Of a stretch of 64,000 nt of DNA, positions 47,378 to 56,261 are shown one piece after another. This DNA is from JAGOEF01 sp964511665 (GTDB taxonomy: Bacteria; Bacteroidota; Bacteroidia; Bacteroidales; ML635J-15): contig CAZEHA010000009.1 of NCBI GenBank assembly GCA_964511665.1, positions 1-64,000 on the forward strand, in the 5' to 3' direction. Position 1 is the stretch's first letter; the number at the start of each line of letters is the position of its first letter. Made by a program: the position numbers and the translations under genes. The notes under the pieces were generated by a model. It had not been told where the DNA came from and ran no database searches. It saw only the letters and a program-made list of their open reading frames with translations.

Positions 47378-48002
47378 ATATATTATAGGTATAAGTTACT
47401 CCAAATAGCTTATAGATGTCGATTGTGGCACTCATCTCGTCCTCGTCGATGGCAGCGTGGTTGTCGGCCGTAATGTTCACAATAAAGTGTAGGCCCCCGG
47501 TGTACTCGCTCGGGTGGCCTATATACTGCACCTCCTCCTGCGGATCGGTTGGCGACTCCCAGTATTCCGAGCTTGTGTCGGGCTGGTTGGCCGTATTGTC
47601 GTCGGCGAGGCTTTTGTAGACGCGCTTCTTATATATGACCTCGTCGTTTTCGGCATACGTGGCCGCATCATCCCACTGGGCGCCGAGGTATATCTCTGCC
47701 TGCTCCTCGCTTGCGTTACCCATATAGGCTGGCTCGTCTGCGCCTAAATTGTCGGTAATTGTAATGTTTGGGTAAACAGAGTTTGGGTTAAACCTATCGT
47801 TGAGCAGCCGCTCAAGATAAATAATTTGAGCCGATACCGACATATCGTACTTCTTGGCATCTGTATAGTAGTCAAATCTAATGCAAATAGCTAAAATTTC
47901 GGCGGACAGAGTACGAAGCAGAATAATGGCATACGGCTTGCGTAGCATAACAATCAACAGGTGCACAATTGCCGCACGGGTATCGAGGAAAAACTTAGAC
48001 AT
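47364..48002 (-). CDS. Baseplate/tail-tip protein with a CBM5/12-like insert
   Basis: 212 residues. The first 70 residues are helical; residues 110-149 (WDDAATYAENDEVIYKKRVYK, then P..SSEYW) match the aromatic pattern of chitin-binding-type CBM5/12 modules, often found on phage tail tips. It sits between the gp47-like gene (8-base overlap) and the fibre gene (14-base overlap), the position of gp48-type baseplate proteins in Mu relatives. It may help bind surface glycans of the host. Confidence 0.55.
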   Translation of the reverse strand: MSKFFLDTRAAIVHLLIVMLRKPYAIILLRTLSAEILAICIRFDYYTDAKKYDMSVSAQIIYLERLLNDRFNPNSVYPNITITDNLGADEPAYMGNASEEQAEIYLGAQWDDAATYAENDEVIYKKRVYKSLADDNTANQPDTSSEYWESPTDPQEEVQYIGHPSEYTGGLHFIVNITADNHAAIDEDEMSATIDIYKLFGVTYTYNIYEEV

Positions 48003-48858
48003 GGTAGTTTATTACTAAATTATCTAAAGCGAATGAGCCGCCATAGCTCTGAAGGTTCTGTCCGGCTACAGGCGTATAAGACGGGCTGGTGTCGGTTGCC
48101 ACCTGAAGCCAGCTGGCAGAGGTGGTATACGCATCGATGACACCTGTAGCGCGCTGCACAGCGTCGATAATGTGTGTTTTGTTGATTACCCCGCTGCCGT
48201 ATGGCAGGGTCCGCAGATACTCCTTAATGCTATCTTCAACAGTTATTCCTTCGGTGCCTATTAATGTGCCCGCACCGGTTAATATAAGCGGATTATACCT
48301 TACACTTACTGATACTGAAAGCCGGTCGGGATTGTACGAGCCCCAGGTAACCGGTATTCCGGCAAGCTTGGTTTTGGCTAGATATGCCGCAAATGCGTTT
48401 CTCTCATCGGTATCACTCATGGGCACGGGGTTTCCGCTTTCGTCGGCCTTATTTACAAGAACCAAAATACCGGGCATCTCTCCCTCTCGCACCTCTGCGA
48501 ACTTAATAAGCGCGGCGCTATTGTCGATCTCGGCGTACTCAAAAACATTTGTGTCGTCGTTATAAACCAGGTCGTGGCCGTACTGCCAGCTGAGGCATAG
48601 CTGCCTCCACCAGCTGAGAGTACCCACGCGCATCTGCTCCTCACGCGCGCTAACATCGGCTATGTGCTGATAAAACAGCGCCTCGATGGTGTGTGTTATC
48701 ATTGCCAGCACCGACGCCCATATGCTTTCTACCGAAAAACGGGAAAAAGTTCCGTCGAATGTTGCGTCGGGATCAGTAATATTGTAGCGCTCACGAACGG
48801 GTGTGGCGGCAATGTAATGTGCCTTAATTGCGCTGAGTATTTCGTTATAGTTCCTCAT
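47995..48858 (-). CDS. Baseplate J/gp47-like protein
   Basis: 287 residues. ITDPDATFDGTFSRFSVESIWASVLAMITHTIEALF near 26-61 and the segment EVREGEMPGILVLVNKAD near 122 fit baseplate J-like wedge proteins, although it is shorter than Mu gp47. PVAGQNLQSYGG lies near the end. Contractile phage baseplates have six such wedge subunits. The order hub, spike, gp25-like, LysM-like, J-like, fibre supports the call. It overlaps the next genes on both sides. Confidence 0.65.
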   Translation of the reverse strand: MRNYNEILSAIKAHYIAATPVRERYNITDPDATFDGTFSRFSVESIWASVLAMITHTIEALFYQHIADVSAREEQMRVGTLSWWRQLCLSWQYGHDLVYNDDTNVFEYAEIDNSAALIKFAEVREGEMPGILVLVNKADESGNPVPMSDTDERNAFAAYLAKTKLAGIPVTWGSYNPDRLSVSVSVRYNPLILTGAGTLIGTEGITVEDSIKEYLRTLPYGSGVINKTHIIDAVQRATGVIDAYTTSASWLQVATDTSPSYTPVAGQNLQSYGGSFALDNLVINYHV

Positions 48859-49066
48859 ATGTTGCCGGTTTGGTTATTTGCTTGTTAAAAAACGCTACCA
48901 CGTTACGATCAACCATTATGTCATTGGGAATTACTACGCTCCCGACGGGCATGCTGCTTACCTGCGCATCGTTGGCAAGCGCAATAACGGCTGCGTTGGT
49001 TGCCTGTCCTGTGTGAATAAGGGCAACATCATACCAGCTCTGGCCTTGTAGCACGCTAACTATCAT
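48845..49066 (-). CDS. LysM-like tail protein (gpX type)
   Basis: 73 residues matching the small LysM-like tail proteins: VLQGQSWYDVALIHTGQATNAAVIALAND, followed by PVGSVVIP. Such proteins bind near the baseplate hub in P2/Mu-type phages. Overlaps the preceding gene by 11 bases and the next by 14. Confidence 0.65.
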   Translation of the reverse strand: MIVSVLQGQSWYDVALIHTGQATNAAVIALANDAQVSSMPVGSVVIPNDIMVDRNVVAFFNKQITKPATYEEL

Positions 49067-49361
49067 AGTCTATTTGTATATCTCCATTGACAATACGTAC
49101 CGAGTTAACTCTTACACCGTGCGCTCTTAGCTGCTGCAATATAATTGCAGGCGTGAACTTACTTGCCGGGCCGCCGAGCATTGCCGCTGCATTACACCCG
49201 CTGGTGGGGCTATCTTTCAGCTCGCCGGGAACAGCCGCAAGGCAACGTTCAATTACATCGGCTGTGTTGTCGCCAATGGCAATGCCCATGATTTTACTCT
49301 CGCTGTCGAGGCTTGTATCTATGGCCAGATCGCCGGTATCATCTATTATTATTCCCTTCAT
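49056..49361 (-). CDS. Baseplate wedge gp25/W-like protein
   Basis: 101 residues. MKGIIIDDTGDLAIDTSL and an IGDNTADVIERCLAAVPGELKDSP segment resemble short gpW/gp25-like baseplate proteins. I call it from size, position between the spike and LysM-like genes, and a partial motif match. Start ATG 49361 shares one base with the preceding stop. Confidence 0.55.
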   Translation of the reverse strand: MKGIIIDDTGDLAIDTSLDSESKIMGIAIGDNTADVIERCLAAVPGELKDSPTSGCNAAAMLGGPASKFTPAIILQQLRAHGVRVNSVRIVNGDIQIDYDS

Positions 49362-49591
49362 TAGCTAATATCTCCCGCTCCTGAGCCGGCACCGCTTATT
49401 GTTCCGGTAACGCCTGCCACAACGCATGTGCCTGTAACTGTTGTTTCTACGCTTATTGTTGCAGCGCGCAAATACTCATCAACCCTATTGGCAATAGCCG
49501 TTGCAACTTTGTCGGCCACATCTCCATCAGTCGCTACAATTGTGGCAAAGTCGGCTTTTAAATCACTTATAAAATCTTCCTTAACTAACAT
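49361..49591 (-). CDS. Small phage baseplate-region protein, unknown
   Basis: 76 residues: a helical N-terminal half (KEDFISDLKADFATIVATDGDVADKVATAIANRVDEYL) and a Gly/Ser/Thr-rich tail ending GAGSGAGDIS. I do not recognise it. It lies three bases after the spike-like gene and its stop overlaps the next start by one base, so it belongs to the baseplate operon. Confidence 0.6.
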   Translation of the reverse strand: MLVKEDFISDLKADFATIVATDGDVADKVATAIANRVDEYLRAATISVETTVTGTCVVAGVTGTISGAGSGAGDIS

Positions 49592-49594
49592 GGC

Positions 49595-50152
49595 TCAGTG
49601 TTTAATTTTTTCATCTTTCAAATCGTTCACAGTTATATTAGGCTGCAATAGCTGTGACGCCCAGGTAGCAACAGCTGCCTTAAGCACCGCTCCCCCATCC
49701 ATAGGCACGGGAACCCAAACAGTAAGCACCTGCTTGAGGGAATTAAGCTCTCCCCGAAGCTTATTGATCTCAGACACCAACTTAGCTATATCGGTTAAGT
49801 TGCTGCCGAGCCTAGCCTCGTTGAACACTATTTCGTCCTCGGTAATTAGTATGCTCATTGCGCCGACCTTAGCCCGAAAACTCTCGATCGTGCTAAACAT
49901 AGAAACAAACCTATCGACCTCGGTAAGTTCGCTAACAAGTACAACGCTATCAAGTGCCGGCCTTATTAGAACGCCTTTAGCTGGGTCGGTTCCGGCGCTT
50001 AGCCGCACATTCTTTAGCTCATCACCATCGAGCAGGCGGGTAACGGTGCATGTGTATTCTTGTACCTCGGTAACCTTACACACCGACGCCGGCAGCTGCT
50101 GGTCGCCCACGATCTGCTGTATCATTCGCCTTATTTCGGTCTCCTTGCTCAT
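49595..50152 (-). CDS. Baseplate spike/gpV-like protein
   Basis: 185 residues. The N-terminal half is an OB-like beta domain (VCKVTEVQEYTCTVTRLLDGDELKNVRLSAG, PALDSVVLVSELTEVDRFV) like gpV/gp45-type baseplate spikes, which trimerise to pierce the host membrane. A helical segment (LTDIAKLVSEINKLRGELNSL) follows. No catalytic lysozyme domain. It overlaps the hub gene by four bases. Confidence 0.6.
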   Translation of the reverse strand: MSKETEIRRMIQQIVGDQQLPASVCKVTEVQEYTCTVTRLLDGDELKNVRLSAGTDPAKGVLIRPALDSVVLVSELTEVDRFVSMFSTIESFRAKVGAMSILITEDEIVFNEARLGSNLTDIAKLVSEINKLRGELNSLKQVLTVWVPVPMDGGAVLKAAVATWASQLLQPNITVNDLKDEKIKH

Positions 50153-51117
50153 TTTACCTCGCCTCCAAGCGTTATGGTTTGCCTGTAGCCACCCCGGCCA
50201 AAGCTATAATCAACGGCCTCGGTGTAGAACCGCCGGTCGTTGCGTTCCTGGTACGTGTCATCAATAATATGGGTCACGTCGCCCTTCCTTATAAAAGGCC
50301 TGCCAAATGCCGTTAAACTGCCTGTCATTTTGTCGACCTTAAAGGATGCGAGCTGATTTTTAACCAGCTCCTGCAGCTCGGTCATTGTTGTGCACGTGTA
50401 CAGGAACGTGCGTACATCGCAGCCCTCTGCATTGGCTGGCTCCTTGTATTCAAGCTTCGTGTTGTCCTTAAGTATTGCCTTGCCTACAATCTGTACCTTA
50501 ACGTCATCGGCAAGAGTGTACACCAGGTTATCGCTTATTGTGTTCCACCCCATGCGGAACTTAACCGTTGCAACCGCATCGGTTGCGAGCATCATACTGC
50601 CGGCCATCACACCGTAGAACACGCTGTCGCGAAAGAAAAAGTTAACCGGATAGTTTTTCATAAAGTACTCCATCACCTGGGCAATGCTTACATCGGTGTT
50701 TATCTTTACCTCGCCCAGATCCACGTCGGCAATTTGGCAGTTGTAGCCGGGCATAACTTCGGCAATAAATGAGCGCAGGTTGAGCTTGGAATACACCTTG
50801 CCCGGGAGCTTGGTTTGCTTCAGCTTCCACGCTTCGTTCTCGCACTCTATTTTAATTGGCGTTCCGGTGTTTACCTTGGTAATATAGCCACTGAACACAA
50901 GCTCGGGATTGCCGTATCCATAATATATCTTGATCGAGTCGCCACGGCGTATAAACTCGGTAATGTTTGCACCATTTTTAAGCAGCCGGCGCGGACAGAT
51001 AACCTCGGCGGTGTCGGTTAAATTGCGAACGCTGGTGCGAATGTTTATCTGTTGCACCGCGGTAAAGCGCACCTGCTGGGTTCCTGATATCTCTATGCGT
51101 GCGTTCATTATCATCAT
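50149..51117 (-). CDS. Baseplate hub protein (late control gpD-like)
   Basis: 322 residues with a first beta domain (ARIEISGTQQVRFTAVQQINIRTSVRNLTDTAEVICPRRL) and a motif close to the hub family's GYG.P..VFSGYITKV near 78-92. Such proteins sit above the spike and below the tube in contractile tails. It overlaps its neighbours by four bases on each side, which fits one tail operon. Confidence 0.65.
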   Translation of the reverse strand: MMIMNARIEISGTQQVRFTAVQQINIRTSVRNLTDTAEVICPRRLLKNGANITEFIRRGDSIKIYYGYGNPELVFSGYITKVNTGTPIKIECENEAWKLKQTKLPGKVYSKLNLRSFIAEVMPGYNCQIADVDLGEVKINTDVSIAQVMEYFMKNYPVNFFFRDSVFYGVMAGSMMLATDAVATVKFRMGWNTISDNLVYTLADDVKVQIVGKAILKDNTKLEYKEPANAEGCDVRTFLYTCTTMTELQELVKNQLASFKVDKMTGSLTAFGRPFIRKGDVTHIIDDTYQERNDRRFYTEAVDYSFGRGGYRQTITLGGEVK

Positions 51118-51746
51118 AGCACCTCCAGCTCATAGTCATCATCACTCAGAAACTGAAACGAGAACGGCATCGCGTTAACATAACGGGCCGAGTCCTGGTC
51201 GTAATCGCCACTCTGATACACCATGTGTGTAATTTCGAACAGCTGCAGTAGTTTGCTGTACACGCGAATTCGTCCGGGTGTGGCAAGTATTTTCTTCAGC
51301 GTGATCACATCTTCGAGCGGGAATGCGTTCTGGCTATTGGCCACAACCGATCCACGAATGTCGACCCTGTAGTCGTTAGCCTGGATATATTCCTTAACGC
51401 TTCCACGACGGCCAACCAGAGCGGTGCTCACTATTGTATTACTCTGATTAACGCGACATTTCACATCGATAAGCTCAATGCGCAGCACCCTGTCGGGTGT
51501 AGTAGTAAGGTCGGCGTCAACCTCGAGTATGATATTGCTGCGCTTCACTGCGGCCGATGCGCCGACATATTCGCTTGGCTGATTGTCGAGGCTTAGCAGT
51601 TCGTCGGGATCGGCGGTAAGCAGCGACGGCTTCAGCGCACGCTCATACAGCTCGCTTTTTACGCGTGCCAGGCCTGTGTTGTAGCCCACCTGTGCGGCCT
51701 TATCAATAAGGCCCTTGTCGCGTATGCTGAAGCGGATTAAACTCAT
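51114..51746 (-). CDS. DUF6046-like phage tail protein
   Basis: 210 residues. I recognise the pattern (PSEYVGASAAVKRSNIILEVDADLTTTPDRVLRIELIDVKC; GSVKEYIQANDYRVDIRGSV) as a tail protein family in Bacteroidota phages, with unknown role. Position between tape measure and hub matches the DNA-circularisation/tail-completion proteins of Mu. Overlaps the tape-measure gene by four bases. Confidence 0.6.
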   Translation of the reverse strand: MSLIRFSIRDKGLIDKAAQVGYNTGLARVKSELYERALKPSLLTADPDELLSLDNQPSEYVGASAAVKRSNIILEVDADLTTTPDRVLRIELIDVKCRVNQSNTIVSTALVGRRGSVKEYIQANDYRVDIRGSVVANSQNAFPLEDVITLKKILATPGRIRVYSKLLQLFEITHMVYQSGDYDQDSARYVNAMPFSFQFLSDDDYELEVL

Positions 51747-53836
51747 GGCATATAGTTTACATCGTTTACTACCATTGTGAGGGCTCTGCTTAGTTTATCT
51801 AAAAAGTCGTTTGCGCCTGCAGGATCCTGCCCGGGCTCGAACACGTTTGTGTTGTTCGCTATAAGGCTGTCAAGGGTAATGTTTATTACCTTCATGTTTC
51901 GGCCGCCTCCCGAAATAGCGTCTTCGGCTTTTTTAAAATCGGTACCACCGGGACCATTACCTCCACCACCTCCTGATCCAGGCACGTAACGCAGACTGCC
52001 ATCCATGAACCCGCGAAGGCGCTGCCACTCGTCCGGGCTCAAATCGCCCATAGCCTTACTCCTTATTGATTCGAACTCAGAAGCAAGAGAGCCGGCCTGC
52101 TCGTGCTTGCTGTCGCCAAACATCTTGCTGTAGGTGGTTTCGTTCGCAATGTCAATAAGGCTGGCTTTTTCAAAGATAAGAGCTTTTTCATCTTCAGCTA
52201 TTGTTCTGTTGAAGATGTCGTTAGCTATACTTATTCGAGTTTTATATTCATTATATAGTCTTTCGGCATCTTTCATTTTTTGATCATCTTTGTAATAAAT
52301 CATATCATCATATGCCTTGTATTTAGCCAAAATCTCCTGAGCAACATACATCTCCTCTGTTGTGAGATTTCGCTTGTCATATCGCGAATTTCCACTCGGA
52401 GATACACGGAAAATACGAGCTTGCCCCTCTGCTGCGCTTTTCATAATATCCCAATAGTCCTGCCGCTTCAAATCTGCTTCAGTAACTCCAAGCGTTTTTA
52501 AGAATATTTGCGCTTCATTTCTAACACCAACAATCTCCTCACGAGCGATCTTGGATTTTAAGTATTTGTCGGCCTGATCTGCATACTTTTTTTCTTTTTC
52601 GCGAAGTTTATTGATGTTATCCTCCTGTATCTGCTTTTTTAACTTCAAATCATACTCTCTATTCACTGCCTCAAGTTTTTTACGCAGCTCTTCGTTTGAA
52701 ACCGTTTCGGCATTTAAACTTCCTAGAAACTCGGGATAGGTAGCCTGAAGCTGATCAATTAGCGATTTTCGCGTTTCGGCCACCGTATTCACATCTGTAA
52801 TAGCACCTACCAAGGCATTAAGCTCGGCTTTCTCTTTCGCAATTTTCTGTGCGGTCGGCACCTCAACCCACTTTTTGAACATATCAACAACCCCTGATCC
52901 CTCGCGTATAAGTTGGTTAAATGTAGGCTGTAGCCGGTCGCCAATTGCCACCTTAAGTTGAAACACATTGTCCTGCAGGTTACTTAGTTGACCGGAAGTT
53001 GTTTTGCTCTGCTCGCCCATCATTCCGAGAAAGCCTTTCGCTTTGAGTATTGCCGGAAGGGCCTGCATCATTTCTTCGGTGCTGGCCATCATCTCGCCGT
53101 TTGCTCCTATACCCTTGCCGGTTGCCTTAGCCCAATCCTCAGAACTTATTAGCAAATCTCTAAACATATTCACAGCTTCCCCCTTTTGGCCGGTGGCAAG
53201 TTTGGCATAGGCCCCCATTACTTGCTCAAGGGGCTTGCCGCTTGCCGCTGCAAGGTCGCCTAAGTTTGTAAGATTATCGCGGTTATAACGCCCAATTGCC
53301 TGAAGCTGATTGCCCGCCTGAACCACCTGATCGATTTGAAATGGAGTTTTTGCGGCAATGTCGATATACTCGCGCATTCTATCGTTAGCTGCTCCCCTAC
53401 TGCCCAGCATGGTTTTTACCGTAACTCCGTATTTCTCCATCTCGGCGGACGCCATTACGCTTTCATATGCAAACTGCCCTGCGGCCTGCGCCCCCCGCAT
53501 GAGTAAGTAAGCCGCCCCCACACCCTTAACTGTTTTCATCCAGCCAGCTGTTTTATCGGCACAGGCTGATGTTTCGGCCTGTATTTTTTTAATGCGCCGT
53601 TCTGTTTCGGCGATTAACTGATTGTATTTTCTTATATGGTCGCCGCGAAATGAGTTTTCGGAAGCCGTGCGATATCGCTGTATGTTTTCGCGTAACTGTG
53701 CTATGCTGCGATTTTGGTCGGCAAATGGGTCTTTTACTTTTTTTCGATTAATACGATCAAGTGTCGACTCCATTTGTTTCAAGCCCTTCGACCAATTATC
53801 AACGATTTCTATGGCATATTTTACTTGCGTATCCAT
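51743..53836 (-). CDS. Tail tape-measure protein
   Basis: 697 residues. The N-terminal ~160 residues are a coiled coil, followed by the tape-measure core: EKYGVTVKTMLGSRGAANDRMREYIDIAAKTPFQIDQVVQAGNQLQAIG and ATGQKGEAVNMFRDLLISSEDWAK. More coiled coil follows from about 340 to 430. A Gly-rich linker (PGSGGGGGNGPGG) lies near 645. It sets tail length and is ejected with the DNA. Longest gene of the minus-strand tail operon. Confidence 0.88.
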   Translation of the reverse strand: MDTQVKYAIEIVDNWSKGLKQMESTLDRINRKKVKDPFADQNRSIAQLRENIQRYRTASENSFRGDHIRKYNQLIAETERRIKKIQAETSACADKTAGWMKTVKGVGAAYLLMRGAQAAGQFAYESVMASAEMEKYGVTVKTMLGSRGAANDRMREYIDIAAKTPFQIDQVVQAGNQLQAIGRYNRDNLTNLGDLAAASGKPLEQVMGAYAKLATGQKGEAVNMFRDLLISSEDWAKATGKGIGANGEMMASTEEMMQALPAILKAKGFLGMMGEQSKTTSGQLSNLQDNVFQLKVAIGDRLQPTFNQLIREGSGVVDMFKKWVEVPTAQKIAKEKAELNALVGAITDVNTVAETRKSLIDQLQATYPEFLGSLNAETVSNEELRKKLEAVNREYDLKLKKQIQEDNINKLREKEKKYADQADKYLKSKIAREEIVGVRNEAQIFLKTLGVTEADLKRQDYWDIMKSAAEGQARIFRVSPSGNSRYDKRNLTTEEMYVAQEILAKYKAYDDMIYYKDDQKMKDAERLYNEYKTRISIANDIFNRTIAEDEKALIFEKASLIDIANETTYSKMFGDSKHEQAGSLASEFESIRSKAMGDLSPDEWQRLRGFMDGSLRYVPGSGGGGGNGPGGTDFKKAEDAISGGGRNMKVINITLDSLIANNTNVFEPGQDPAGANDFLDKLSRALTMVVNDVNYMP

Positions 53837-53856
53837 TTTTTTAGTATTTTTGTGGC

Positions 53857-53955
53857 ATGGCAGCTTTATTCATCATATTCATGCTGGCTTGCATAATAGG
53901 CGCGTTGCTTTGCCTAAGATATGCTTGTCGATCATTTTTCGATATGTTTAAATAA
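53857..53955 (+). CDS. Possible 32-residue membrane protein antisense to the tail operon
   Basis: A plus-strand frame of 32 codons encodes MAALFIIFMLACIIGALLC followed by a basic tail, i.e. one membrane helix. TTG (53825-53827) and TATTTTTG (53845-53852) with a 17-base spacer precede it, and the ATG would be at or near the RNA start. It fills exactly the gap between tape measure and chaperone genes. Very short; could be chance. Confidence 0.3.
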   Translation: MAALFIIFMLACIIGALLCLRYACRSFFDMFK

Positions 53956-54192
53956 TTACTCTTCGGGCTCATATCTGCTTCGTTTGCTTCGAACATACAT
54001 CAGGTCATTGAAGGCTTCGGTCATTTGCTTAGTCGTCATGGCATCAAGTACCTCGGGTGTGTACTTCAGATAATATCTAATGTACGCCCTCATGGCCCTG
54101 TATTTATACTGAACGCCCTTTGCAAGGTCGTGCCGTTCACCGGGGCACGGAGCCTCTACCTTTGCCCGGGCTAAAGCTCCTCCAACTGCCCG
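53956..54192 (-). CDS. GT-like tail chaperone extension in the -1 frame
   Basis: Open frame of 78 codons after a TGA at 54193-54195, overlapping the 3' end of the preceding gene in the -1 frame. It encodes a helical, charged peptide (VQYKYRAMRAYIRYYLKYTPEVL, then TKQMTEAFNDLMYVR). There is no ATG until codon 34 (54093). Many long-tailed phages make a second chaperone product by -1 frameshifting just before the tape-measure gene, and position and frame fit. I see no canonical slippery heptamer in the short overlap, so a start at 54093 is the alternative. Confidence 0.5.
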   Translation of the reverse strand, partial: RAVGGALARAKVEAPCPGERHDLAKGVQYKYRAMRAYIRYYLKYTPEVLDAMTTKQMTEAFNDLMYVRSKRSRYEPEE

Positions 54193-54464
54193 TCAACCTT
54201 TTTGATTATACCATACATCCAATCGAATAAGCCCATCATGTACTCATCACTGGTTCGCAGTTCTTCGTCGCCTTCGAGCCAGCAGTTTTCAAGCATGGCT
54301 TTATCGAATTTCACTGTTGAGGAACCTGCAACAGTCCTGCAGGCGTCGATGATCTTCAAATCTGGGTTACGCAGTAGGCAGGTCTTGCCATCAGCGCTTG
54401 AATACTTGAAAACATGCCCGTATTTTTTTTTGTACTCCTCAATTGTTGCTTGCTTGTGATCCAT
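54171..54464 (-). CDS. Tail assembly chaperone-like protein (gpG position)
   Basis: 97 residues, acidic (KYGHVFKYSSADGKTCLLRNPDLKIIDACRTVAG; ENCWLEGDEEL). Located between the tube and tape-measure genes, where tail assembly chaperones lie in nearly all long-tailed phages. The overlapping -1 frame (53956-54192) supports the call. No sequence family recognised with certainty. Confidence 0.6.
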   Translation of the reverse strand: MDHKQATIEEYKKKYGHVFKYSSADGKTCLLRNPDLKIIDACRTVAGSSTVKFDKAMLENCWLEGDEELRTSDEYMMGLFDWMYGIIKKVDGQLEEL

Positions 54465-54485
54465 TTTAAAAGGGTTTTAAAGTTA

Positions 54486-54920
54486 TTAAATCCACTCGAT
54501 GTGCGAAGGGATGAGCGGGAATTCTACCTCGTTTTTTGTGTCGCCCTGGGCAATGCTGTTTGCGTCGTCGGTAAATTGGCAGTTGCGTATCTTATGTGTA
54601 ACTACAGCGCCGCCATTCAGTGGCACAAATGCAACAATCATGTCGAATGGGGCAATGTCCTGCAGGCGACCCGTGGGCGATGCAGCGCGTATGGCCTCTA
54701 CCTCTTTGCGCAGAAGCGTAATGCTTGCGGTTGGGGTAATATTACCGTATCCGCGAGCGATAGGCTGCTGCCCGGCACCGTATATATTGTCAATAACCTG
54801 CTGGTCTCGGTAATCTACCTTTGTTATGCCTACCACAGGGGCACCACCAATGTTTACTGTGAGATCTGCCCAGGAGTATTCTACCCCATTGATCAAGGGC
54901 ACGTGTCTGAATCCGTTCAT
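54486..54920 (-). CDS. Tail tube protein
   Basis: 144 residues with the compact beta fold expected of tube proteins: INGVEYSWADLTVNIGGAPVVGITKVDYRDQQVIDNIYGAG, then a helix (LRKEVEAIRAA) and a final strand region. It follows the sheath gene by four bases, the fixed order in contractile phages. Tube subunits stack into the inner channel through which DNA passes. Confidence 0.7.
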   Translation of the reverse strand: MNGFRHVPLINGVEYSWADLTVNIGGAPVVGITKVDYRDQQVIDNIYGAGQQPIARGYGNITPTASITLLRKEVEAIRAASPTGRLQDIAPFDMIVAFVPLNGGAVVTHKIRNCQFTDDANSIAQGDTKNEVEFPLIPSHIEWI

Positions 54921-54924
54921 ATCG

Positions 54925-56103
54925 TTAATTTATTTGAGTTGTGTAACCGATTTTAATTTTCATTTTACGCATCACGCCAACGCCAACCTGCTGAATTACG
55001 AATTCAACCTCCGAAGTGCTAAGCACATTCTGGTTGGGGTCAACGGTAACCTTATAGCCCGAAAGCTCTCCGGCTTTGGCCATATCCTCGAGCGCTTTTC
55101 CGGCAGTTACCTCGAGAAACGAAACGGTGTCTTGGCGAAGCTTGCCGGTAGCGGGGTCAACATACAACGGGCCGCTGATGTATGGCAATAGGTAGGTTCT
55201 TATGCCTCTGCAGGCCTTGTCGATCGTGCGCACACTCTCGATATATGCATAATCGCTGGTTGCTAAGTCCATCGTGTGGCTGTCGTTCCAATAGGAGCCG
55301 GCAATACCTACGTGTTTACGCAAGAACAGGAAGCGCTTAGTATCGAGACCTGTAAGCACGCTTTCGTCGAGCTCGCTAACCACCGAGCCGTCGGCCATTC
55401 CCGGCTTGTCGATTCCGGAAGGGAACTTAAGCACCCAGCTGATGCTTTCGTGAACCGATGCCAGGCTAATAGCTCCAAGAGCAAGTCCAACACACGTTAC
55501 AGATCCGACCGCGCCAACATCCTCGGCAAGTGTAAGTGCTACACCCTCAGTATCCTGAGCGATTACAACACACACATTTGCCTGACCGGTGGCGGCTAAT
55601 GTACCAAGCCCGCTGATTGCGGCCACGTTGGCGCCAAGTACCAGGATACACGGTTTGTACTGTGCCTCGAGCGCAGTTGCAATTGCCTGAAGGGCGGTAA
55701 CTTCTCCGGCATCCACATCAACTACCGGGTTGTATACGGCGATCTGCCGGAGTTTACCCTCTGCAGCATTCTGCAGGGTGGTTACTTCGGCATAATCGTA
55801 TGTGGGTGTTTCGCCTGACTCCGGGGTGAACAGTCCAACATATAATATACCGTTTGGGTTTATTCTGAAAAATTCGCTGATGTGATAGTGTAGGGCCTTG
55901 ATAAGCCACTTGGCGCTTGTAGCCACAATTCCATCGGTCTCTGCACTCGCGATTTTGGCGTAACTCTTAATCCTCGCGGTGGTACCGAAACCGGCCGGCA
56001 GGTCAGCATCGGCAATGTAAGCAACTATTCCGCTTATGTGATCCTCCCCGGGTAGACTCTTAAGAACCTGTCCCTGTCCTTTTACAAAAGTAATTTGATT
56101 CAT
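54925..56103 (-). CDS. Contractile tail sheath protein (DUF2586-like)
   Basis: 392 residues. The start NQITFVKGQGQVLKSLPGEDHISGIVAYI and the core segments WLIKALHYHISEFFRINPNGILYVGL and GSYWNDSHTMDLATSDYAYIESVRTIDKACRGIRTYLLPYI match the DUF2586 sheath family of Bacteroidota Mu-like phages. The C-terminal domain (KMKIKIGYTTQI) should contact the next subunit. Start shares one base with the stop of the small gene upstream. It establishes that the phage has a contractile tail. Confidence 0.8.
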   Translation of the reverse strand: MNQITFVKGQGQVLKSLPGEDHISGIVAYIADADLPAGFGTTARIKSYAKIASAETDGIVATSAKWLIKALHYHISEFFRINPNGILYVGLFTPESGETPTYDYAEVTTLQNAAEGKLRQIAVYNPVVDVDAGEVTALQAIATALEAQYKPCILVLGANVAAISGLGTLAATGQANVCVVIAQDTEGVALTLAEDVGAVGSVTCVGLALGAISLASVHESISWVLKFPSGIDKPGMADGSVVSELDESVLTGLDTKRFLFLRKHVGIAGSYWNDSHTMDLATSDYAYIESVRTIDKACRGIRTYLLPYISGPLYVDPATGKLRQDTVSFLEVTAGKALEDMAKAGELSGYKVTVDPNQNVLSTSEVEFVIQQVGVGVMRKMKIKIGYTTQIN

Positions 56104-56261
56104 TATTTTTTGGGTTTTTTGGTTTTCTTAATCTTACGATAAACTGCTCTTAGGTTAGGCTTAGCCGATGGCGAGAAATACACATTACCCTTGCCGTCGA
56201 CATACAGCACCTTTATATTGGGGTACTGCCTGAACGTAGCATCTGCCTTAGTTTCTGCCAT
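56103..56261 (-). CDS. Small basic protein upstream of the sheath (DUF2635-like position)
   Basis: 52 residues (MAETKADATFRQYPN; VLYVDGKGNVYFSP; a Lys-rich end). It uses a TAATG overlap with the sheath gene and overlaps the lipoprotein gene by 49 bases. Mu-like phages encode a short DUF2635-type protein directly before the sheath; size and place match but the sequence alone does not prove it. Confidence 0.6.
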   Translation of the reverse strand: MAETKADATFRQYPNIKVLYVDGKGNVYFSPSAKPNLRAVYRKIKKTKKPKK

